A stretch of 64,000 nucleotides of DNA from Drosophila miranda (taxonomy: Eukaryota > Arthropoda > Insecta > Diptera > Drosophilidae): the NCBI RefSeq assembly GCF_003369915.1, contig NC_046676.1:7843501-7907500 (forward strand), given 5' to 3'. The notes beneath the pieces were generated by a model that saw only the letters and a list, made by a program, of their open reading frames with translations, ran no database searches and was not told the DNA's origin. The position numbers were made by a program, and so were the translations under genes. Numbering within the stretch: the stretch's first letter is position 1; every line of letters starts with the position of its first letter. Positions 56,124 to 64,000 of this stretch are shown here, in pieces.

Positions 56124-57983
56124 GGCAAGATTCCTTCCTACTCATTGTTACTTGAGTGAAATAAGTGTGTACTTCTTAATAAAAATATAATCTTTACAAA
56201 TCGTTTTTGATCTTTGAAAGCCCCTGAATCATGACTCTAAAAACTCTAGTTTAGGCCTTGCTTGTCCATTGATTCAGAACATTTGTATTTCATCCTCTTA
56301 ACTATTGATAAAAGTATTACCAATCTGTAATCCACCATTTCCATGCAAAATCACTCAGGTATATTATACTTTGACGACCTTTAGACTTACCTATCAATAG
56401 ATGCAAAACAGGCTTAAATTAGATCGAATAAAGTAATTCATACAAATAATAGAGCGCAGCGTGATCAATGACATGCGTTTGTACCGTAATGCTTACAGTC
56501 TTCTCCTCCTCCATATCCACATATGACCATAAACTGACTAACGCCATTTTGCCTTCTTTCGATTGATTTTTTTAAACCACATAAGCTCTTCTTAATAGTA
56601 CTGCGACGAAAGCTTTTTCAATTTAGTCTTCAGCACAAAAGTGTGCTTTTAAATTCTTTTTTGATTACTAAATTTTTTATTTTTTTGGGTGAAGGGGATG
56701 CCGACAACCGATTTTATTTTTATTATGAATCATTTGAATTTTGCCAACATAAAAAAATTTCTCTGCAGTTGATTGAATTATTTTTTTTTTCAATTTTTTT
56801 GTCCGAAATAAGTTTAAGTACATTATATATATATCTATTAAATACTCCTTTATTCCTTTGCCAATATAAAAAAATGTCTCCGCAGTTGATTGAATCATTT
56901 ATTTTCCAATTGCTTTGTTTGAAATAAGTTTAAGTAAATTATATATATATCTATTATTTACTCGAGTACAATTCGATAACATAAATTATACTATACAGAC
57001 ATATGTAGATATCCTTGAGCAAATTCACAAAAATTACCTTATTTATACCTACTTAAGCTTATTCTTGAAGAACTGGTTAATATTGGAAGCCTTCTTCTCA
57101 GCGTGAGCTTGGAGAATACTGGATATGCAGAGCACTGTTCTGAAAACAATTGAGAAATAATTAGTAAACGTAAAATTATATTTAATACAAAATCATTTAC
57201 TCTCGAAAAAGTCGTCTCTTTCTATTTTATTCTATTTATTTTTTAAAACTAATCAAATCATATGTATGGGTTACCCCCAGCTCAAGCTGGGCCTGCCGAC
57301 AAAAATGGGTCAACTTTCGCTTATCGGAAATGTGAATAGTAAGTGTACGAGTACTCGGTGTACGAGTATACAGCGACTACTTAGACGGAGACTTGTTTTT
57401 GTCTCGACTTTGGGAGAGCAAGAAACCCATTAATTTTAAACGGAGCCCGTATATTGGGTATTCAAAATGTGGAATATAATTTGGCAAAATGTCAGACAGT
57501 TTCATTATCAAATGCGATGCGATGTGACCTTTGGTTCAGAATAATAAAACATTCGTTCAACTCAAGGGCTCAAGATGATCTTCAAGTTTTTCGCTCGTTG
57601 AAAAAAAACACCTGATTCTTCGTAACAGATATCATAGTTGGGTGTGTATTTTGATATATAAAATAACAAATATTAATTATCTTATGCTTAGCAACGTTGT
57701 CACATTGAGTTAGATAGATAAATAAATATAAAAAAAACATAGGAGAGTACTACATATACGACTACAATTCGATTCCTCCATTCGTCTCCTTCCTTTTCCT
57801 TTTTTTGTGGATTTTTTCCTGGATTTTTTCGATGGCTTGTTATAGGGTTTGCCCGATGATCACTCGGCAAATGCAAGGGAATGGTGGGGTGTGGGTGGTT
57901 GGACTAGGACTGTTCGGGTGGGCGGGAGGAGGTAGAGGTAGAGGGACCTTATGGCTGTTGATGAGGCAAGTCTGAGAGCGGAC
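56124..57983. other. intergenic between convergent Cpr49Ad and Cpr49Ac
   Basis: AT-rich. Two direct copies of about 110 bp lie at roughly 56735-56845 and 56855-56965 (CAGTTGATTGAAT, then TTGTTTGAAATAAGTTTAAGTA and TATATATATCTATTA). They are about 85-90 percent alike by eye. No gene was seen. Confidence 0.5.
56735..56965. repeat. two-copy imperfect tandem repeat of about 120 bp
   Basis: The block with ATAAAAAAATTTCTCTGCAGTTGATTG, a GAAATAAGTTTAAGTA segment and TATATATATCTATTAA is present twice in tandem with small differences. It is non-coding, and the antisense open frame across it is a by-product of the repeat. Confidence 0.65.
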
Positions 57984-60740
57984 CTAGTGGGGCACAACTG
58001 GCTGCACTGTGGGATGTACGTCGGACAGGCGCTTACGCTTCTGCCGCTCCTGCTCGGCACGTTCCTCCTCGCGCTCCTCCTCCTCGGCCAGCTCGACCTC
58101 GTGCTCGAGCATACGGATCTGGTCGCTCAGCTCCTTAGGCATGCGCTCCAGATGAATGGACTTGATTTGGGCTTTGATGTCCTTGGTCATGTGGTTGATG
58201 CGGAAGCCACGATGATCGAACTGGGCTCCACCATTGGCCTTGTGCTGCTCCTCCACGTACTTCAGGGCTCGTGCAATGGCCTCGGGAATGGGGGGAGGAG
58301 TGGGAATATGATCGCCCTCGGGCATGAAGCCTCCATCGTTCGAGGCGTAGTTGACGCGATACAGCTTGCCATCATCGCCGGTGTACTCGTAGTATCCCTT
58401 GGCGTGTGTGCCGCCGGTGTGATGGAGCTTGGCCTCCTCCTCGCCGTAGATGCCGTTCTCGGTCAGGAAACTGTTTCGGATAGGACATGTTCGGGACATT
58501 AGCTTGGACGGAAGGGAATTTCGTTGATGGAAAACTTACGCATGATCGTATTTGTCCTTCTTGCGGATCTCTTCCTGGTGCAGAATCTTGTGGCGTCCCT
58601 CATCATCGTAGTTGTAGAGGATGTTCCTGGGCGTGGTCGTGGTCGTGGTGGTGGTGGTGGTGGTCCGCTTTGTCGTTGTAGTCGGCTTCTTCGTCGTTGT
58701 CGTCGTCGTGGACTGTGAGTGGTGGTGCGGTGTGGTTGTGGTTGGTGTTTTTTGTTGTAATCATTTTGCTCATTTTTGTGTGGGTGTGTGTGTGTGTGTG
58801 TGTGGGTTGCATGCGTGTACGTGGGCATGGATTTAGGAGTAGGGTTCAAGGGTTTTTGGGCTCGGATGCGGGTTCGGGTTCGTGTTCGGATTGGATCATG
58901 CAGGATACCTTATGAGGTGTTCATGTAGCGCGTTATGGTTGGTTTAGTTGCAGAGCCGAAAACGTTCGTAAATAATCATTTTGGTTGGTTATGAAAGCAG
59001 GAGGTGGAACAGAAGGGGAATTGCCGGATTGCGGGGGGTTTCTGGGGGCTGGGCTGGGGCTTTTGACGCTTTAGTGCTGGATGCTCGGTTGTAGATGGGT
59101 TTGTGTAGCGATTTGCGGTTCATGTTCGGGAAAGCCGTACTCCAAGCGGATTGCAGGTACTTGAAACTCGGCATTACTTACTGTGTACAGATCGTGGCTG
59201 CAAATGAAACGATTTCATTCAGTTAATATCATTACAGATTATTATTTTCAGTTACACTCACTTGTAGGGCTTGACATCGTGGACGTAGGGCAGATTGAGT
59301 CCGGCATATGGCCCATAGCCACCGTCGTAGGGGTAGGGAACGTGATGGTAGGCTCCAAGCTCGCGGTGATCCGTTACATGAGTGTAGGGCTGAGGCATGT
59401 GATTGTAGCGACCTTTGGGGTGCAACAGAAGTCAATGGTTAGTGGGGCTGTCTATAGGAAATGCGCTGGTCTGTGTGAGTGTGAGTGTGGGCGATGTGCG
59501 GGTAACTTCGGACCCTTTAGTTACGAGCATATCTGCCATTAGATATTTACAACTTTCGTTAGTTTCTCGTTTCCTTTATGTATGTACAAATGGATGTGCA
59601 GTTAAGTCTGAAAGTGATTCGGTTTTGGGTTAAACTACAGTCAAACAACTACAGTGAGGCCAGAACGGCAAAAGGTCAGCTTTCATCCCTAATCTGCAGA
59701 TGAGTATCGATTTTGTGATAGTGTGGATGGTGTTCTCTACAAAGAACTGAAAGAATGGAATGGCTTCTTTCCTTCATTTGTACTTCAATGATTTACCTAA
59801 ACTATCCTGTGTACCACTCCGGCCTATAAGAAATCGAATGTTTAATATCATGTTTAAGTGCTAGGGAGAGGGGGGAAGAGTGTACTCCGGTTAGTGAAGA
59901 AGCTCAGCTCAAGATCGCGATATTCCGATTCGGAATTGGATTTGCAATTTTAAAACATTTTAAAGGCCGGGCCAACCTTGAGCTTGAACTTGGTTAGAGA
60001 GTCATCAGATTATTGGTACGAGTATAAATAAGTGTGTTATCGGAATCAACGCAAATTCGCATGCTCTCGGGCACGTCTGTACATGTGTGTTAGTACTGGT
60101 AGCTGGGCAAGATCGGGCTTGCTCTGGTGGCAGCCAATTCGCTCTTGGCTGGGGGTTAGTGGGCGGCAACAGCAACCGCATGCAGTCAGTGGGCGTGGAT
60201 AGGCGCGTTAATAGAGTTGGATCACGAAATACCTTCATTCTGCGAACTGGGATGGTAGCGTCCGTCATCCAGTGATCTGTATTTGCCGGCGTTAGAATTT
60301 TGCCCTGAAACCGTGTACTTGCCATTGAGGTCCTCGTCTGGGACGGGACTGGTGTGGCAGACAGCAATGAGAGCCTGTAGGCGAGGGTTTAGATGATTAC
60401 CAACTGATTTGCATAATGCAATTAAAACAGTGACAGGAAGTGGCCCCCAAAGTGCGGACGGGTTGAATGTACTCCGGATCTAATGAATCAGCGGCGCCTG
60501 TGCCAAAACTTGCTCCGAATCGAGTCGGCACGAGGTAATTAAATAAATGCGTATTTATTTCTTTTCTTGCTAATTGAACTCGCGCTGGCAACGTGACGGA
60601 GACGTAATACACGTATTGTTCACCCGCCAGAACTGGGCGTCACTCTAGGCACTTGGCAGGATCTGGGCACTGGATCTGGGCACTGGATTACTTACCACGA
60701 CCACCACAGCGGAGAATCTCAGCATGGATTGGGTGAACAT
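57984..60740 (-). CDS. Cpr49Ac: RR-type cuticle protein with Thr-rich linker, probable Cpr49Ac
   Basis: Six exons: 60696-60740, 60233-60374, 59262-59412, 59182-59197 (16 nt), 58540-58712 and 57984-58470. Their total of 1014 nt gives 337 residues, and every splice is in frame. The signal peptide is MFTQSMLRFSAVVVVALIAV. A Gly/Tyr/His/Pro-rich region (RYNHMPQPYTHV, YPYDGGYGPYAGLNLPYV) and a poly-Thr linker follow. Then comes NYDDEGRHKILHQEE and an RR domain: YDHAFLTENGIYGEEEAKLH, GYYEYTGDDGKLYRVNYASN, DGGFMPEGDHIPTPPPIPEA. A long charged coiled-coil-like tail (LEHEVELAEEEEREEERAEQ) ends the protein. Its length and place suggest Cpr49Ac. Skipping of the Thr exon or microexon could give isoforms. 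Confidence 0.85.
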
Positions 60741-60900
60741 GTTTGCTTTTCTTAGATTATAGTCGATATCCTTTGGGTAATTATCCTCGGGCTTGTTGCT
60801 GCTGTTTGCTGTTTGCTGCTGGCTGATGTGTTCTCGCTGGTAATCCTTCTCTGAGGGCGACTGCAACAGGAATGTTTGGAGTTCGATCAAGTACGCCCCA

Positions 60901-60908
60901 TTTATATA
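60901..60908 (-). promoter_or_regulatory. TATA box of Cpr49Ac
   Basis: TATATAAA on the minus strand, about 160 bp upstream of the ATG at 60740. Confidence 0.5.
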
Positions 60909-63578
60909 GAGATGTGCCGGTGGCTGTGCTTTCGGCGCAACGACGCTCCTAAAATTCTCAGCCTCAGCCGGCGCAGCATCCGCGCGCTCGTTTGCTGTGG
61001 GCTGCTCTGTTTCTGCTTCGTGTGTGAGAGTGTGTGTGTGTACGTACCGGTTCACCTCAGTTCAATTCGATAAGAAAGAAGAACAACAGCTCTGGCACCT
61101 TCTCTCTCTCTCTCTCTCTCCGGCTGCTCCCTTATGGGTTTTCGCCAGTGACGAGTCGCACTCTTCTTGTCTTGTGCGCGTCTCATCTCGCTACTGGCTT
61201 TCGCATGGAATGCAGCTTAGACGCTCTCATTAGCTCAATAACTGAGGTAATCATTTATAAGGCTATCAATGTCGTCAATAATCGTAATTACATATATAAT
61301 CAATTAAAAATTTGTATAATTTGGCAAACGTCGTCTCCTCGGGTTCAGCGACCCTTTGAACTTGAACTATAGCGATCTGCAGCTCAGGATATATGGCAGT
61401 GGATGACGCGCTGTTTACTACGCTTCTGATGAAGAAATTCCCGTGATTTCGATGCGAACTGTCATCAAAATTCTGCCGAACAATGAGAGCGAGCAATTTT
61501 TTTGGAAATCGCTTCATTTGCTGATAATCGAAGGTAAAGTTCAGGCCCCAGACGTCATAAAGTCAGCACAGATAACGACTTTTGAAAAATTAAAAATTAA
61601 TTTGTTTTGATTGGTCATAGTCGCACAATAAAGGGAAAATACCTATTTAAGTCAAGGACATGCGGCAAAACAGAGCCAATGATACTGAAGAGTCTAAAAG
61701 ATAAAGATATACTAGGAAGGAGTTCAACAGCTAACTAGCATATTTCGATATGTAAGTGACACTCAAAACTATGTTCGGGGAACACCCTGAGTTCTTTTAA
61801 TATGATTTAAAACATATACGAAATCCCCCTCTCGAAGAAAGGATCGAAGACACATTGACATTGACGATGTGCATGGTTTCCGGGAAAGATAAATATACTG
61901 CGGAGGAAGGAAGGTTCTAAAAGGCATTATTTAGGGTCTTGGGATGGATCTTCCTTCCCTGGATCGCTTTAGCCATTCTCAGACGCCCGTTAATTTCTCA
62001 GCTGGGGTCCAACGTTAACTAGCTTTGGCAACCGATGACAACATCGTCGGCATCGGAGATACATACATGTCCCATCTACCTGGAGGCACTCGGAAGCGCC
62101 ATAAAAGTGCCGTAATGAAATCATAAATTACGCACCAGCGGAAATACAGCCAAGAAAAAAAACACAAACAAAAAAACGCACAAAAATATAAATAAAAAAA
62201 AAATAAATAACCATTCAGACAATGCGCGCGCCTGCCACAACGCGAAATGCATTAATATTGAAGCTGAAGCAGAAGTCGACGCTGGAGATGGAGATTTCGA
62301 GGTGGAGATGAGGATGGGACTGGGATTGGGGCTGGGTCTCTCACAGCATACATACATATGTACAGACATATCCATAAGTATAACCGGAATCGGAATCGGA
62401 ATAAGACTCGGATTGAACCGGCATAAGAAAAATGTTGACAAAAATGATTTTAATTGTTTGTAGCAAACGTTGACACCGCCAGCAACTGCGGCAGTGACAG
62501 CTCGGGGATCGGCTTGGAATTTGTCCTTAACGGTTTCGGAGTCTGGAGATGAATCCAAGATTACCGATATACTACTATGTAGGTACATAATTTGTATGTA
62601 GATACAAGCAGCCGAAACGGAGAAGGATTGTCAGCGCACATTGCCGGTCTTAAGCCAATTAATAACGACCATAAACATAAACTGTGATTAAAACGCAACA
62701 GTTTGGGACACGGCCTGGCCACGGGCAGAGGGTAAAGAGTACCCAGCACCAAGTACCAAGTATCGATGATGCGTCACAGTCAGTGCACTCCAAAGGTCGT
62801 ACGCTGAACCCACGGCTGGGAGCCAGACCAGCAGAGATGAAATGAAACGAGACCACAGACCAGAGACCAGAGACCAGGCCAGACCCGACCCGACCCAAAG
62901 CAGTGCCAGATTGTTGTGTGAATCACGGCGCGTGCTGTTATTGTTACTTTTTGAATAATTTCGTTTGTTTTTGGGCTCTGTCGATTTCTACATACTATAT
63001 AGGGGGGGCATTCATAAAAGTCACAAATACTTAATAAATATTTAAATAAAATGTCTTTTTAATCAATTACAAGTTCGATTTGTGATGCCCGGGCGATTGT
63101 CACTTGATTTGCATGCTACGAGTATTTGCGATCAGATATCAGATCAGATCTTCACACCGCAGGGTGCTGCTGGTGTTATTTTATTATAAAAATCCGCACA
63201 TACAGACTATATCTATATGGAGAAATATGTATTTTTAATGGCCAGCACTGGCATTGACCTTGGATCACATTCTGTCCAAATCTCACACTTTCTTCGATAC
63301 GATGCGTCACTATCACATCACACGGCCAGGTAGGATCGGCTTTGATGGGCTCGGTTGGATGTTAATCTCCGCTGAATTCAAGTATTTACGATCCATATCC
63401 AATGTCAGAACAAGTTTGAGTGTGTTTTATTTCATTGACGAGGCATCTCTCCTCCGGAAAGTGTCGCACATAAATCTTTAATCTGCTTAAAACTAATTTC
63501 AAACAATTTGAGTCGGCTTAGAGAGCAGGAAGTATCAACACGGGCACTCCCCAAAAAGTGCCCCCGACTAGTAGGCGA
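60909..63578. other. intergenic, simple repeats, no gene
   Basis: CTCTCT runs near 61103-61120, an A-rich tract at 62150-62205 and CCAGAGACCAG repeats at 62850-62880. No coding region is supported. The right part includes the 3' UTR of the Ly6-like gene. Confidence 0.5.
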
Positions 63579-64000
63579 TCACATGTGTAATTTCCTATAG
63601 CTCCAGTACCAGATGAAGCCTATGAGGATCAGCGGCAGCATTCGGCCGTCAAGTGCGGGACTGCTCGATGCGTTGCACAAGTGTCCGCGGCAGTGGCAGA
63701 GCAGAACGGTGTTCCTGAAGTTCACCTTCTCCTCGATGCAGCCCTCTTCGTACGGCTCCTCCACGACGGACTTCTCCTCCCACGACTTGTTGACGAAGAC
63801 GTGTGTGGTGCTCAGTTGCTGGGCACATCCCCGCATCGTCTTGATCCACTGGTTTCCCTCCAGCAGGCTCATGGTGAATACGGTTTTCGAGCACATGGTT
63901 GAGTGGGGGCACTCTCCAATGTGTCCGAGGGGCTTTTGCGGGCCGCCGCACGTCTGATCCGCCTCGTTGCACTGGTAACACTTGAGAATCTCGCCGACTG
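63579..64000 (-). CDS. Ly6/uPAR (three-finger) family protein, 3' part only
   Basis: An open frame of about 140 codons enters from the right edge and stops at 63579. It starts within the window as EILKCYQCNEADQTCG, the LKCYQC opening typical of Ly6 domains, followed by spaced cysteines (CPHSTMCSK, RGCAQQL, EEGCIEE) and the closing LLCHCRGHLCNAS, matching the CCxxDxCN-type end. A C-terminal hydrophobic stretch (MLPLILIGFIWYWSY) indicates a GPI-anchor signal. Fly Ly6 proteins act at the cell surface, for example in septate junctions or channel modulation. The signal peptide exon is outside the window. The specific paralogue is not recognised. Confidence 0.8.
   Translation of the reverse strand, partial: VGEILKCYQCNEADQTCGGPQKPLGHIGECPHSTMCSKTVFTMSLLEGNQWIKTMRGCAQQLSTTHVFVNKSWEEKSVVEEPYEEGCIEEKVNFRNTVLLCHCRGHLCNASSSPALDGRMLPLILIGFIWYWSYRKLHM

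Noticed and set aside
58499-58849. Open frames with His/Pro/Val runs on both strands
   Set aside because: These are alternative frames of the poly-Thr exon of Cpr49Ac and of neighbouring TG repeats.

Overview
The window is nuclear DNA from a Drosophila. Its introns are short (about 50-75 nt) with GTAAGT-type donors. Several proteins are recognisable fly orthologues: the APC2 subunit Morula, the AP-3 sigma subunit Orange, 5-aminolevulinate synthase, odorant receptor Or49a and the Cpr49A cuticle-protein cluster. Interspersed repeats of DINE-1-like appearance and abundant CA/TA/trinucleotide microsatellites fit the same picture. An obscura-group species is my best guess, because genes I associate with D. 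melanogaster 60A and 49A lie side by side; this is inference. I see no bacterial gene, CRISPR array, tRNA, rRNA or recognisable retroviral coding region.

Layout. 0-6 kb: sparse DNA with one probable low-complexity first coding exon (minus) and a degenerate interspersed repeat. 6.1-7.1 kb: a PPP1R15/GADD34-type PP1 regulator (plus). 7.36-15.05 kb: a direct tandem duplication of about 3.9 kb carrying the whole morula (APC2) gene. The left copy has eight exons and encodes 802 residues. The right copy has a deletion with a small insert that brings in an early stop, so it reads as a young pseudogene. 15.8-23 kb: a compact housekeeping block with an Sp/KLF-like zinc-finger gene, a MADF-BESS gene, orange (AP-3 sigma), an NR2C2AP-like gene and Alas. 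23-24.2 kb: repeats. 25.1-30.5 kb: two tandem luciferase-superfamily acyl-CoA synthetase genes with identical exon lengths and a homogenised 3' part of the last exon.

31-64 kb: a second gene neighbourhood. An unrecognised secreted or GPI-anchored protein gene comes first. The RR-1 cuticle-protein cluster follows in the order Ah, Ag, Af, Ae, Ad, Ac (paralogue letters inferred from order and length), with three tandem DUF1091 secreted-protein genes between Ah and Ag and Or49a between Ae and Ad. A Ly6-like gene runs off the right edge. Most cuticle genes have a TATA box 60-170 bp upstream of the ATG, fitting strong stage-specific expression. Long non-coding stretches at 32.5-34.8, 35.6-37.9, 49.1-53.2 and 61-63.5 kb hold no gene I can support.

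The most notable feature is the morula tandem duplication: its breakpoints share a 4-bp microhomology, the right breakpoint falls in or beside an interspersed repeat, and one copy is already broken. Coordinates of spliced genes come from reading frames and splice signals by eye; no alignment or transcript data were available.
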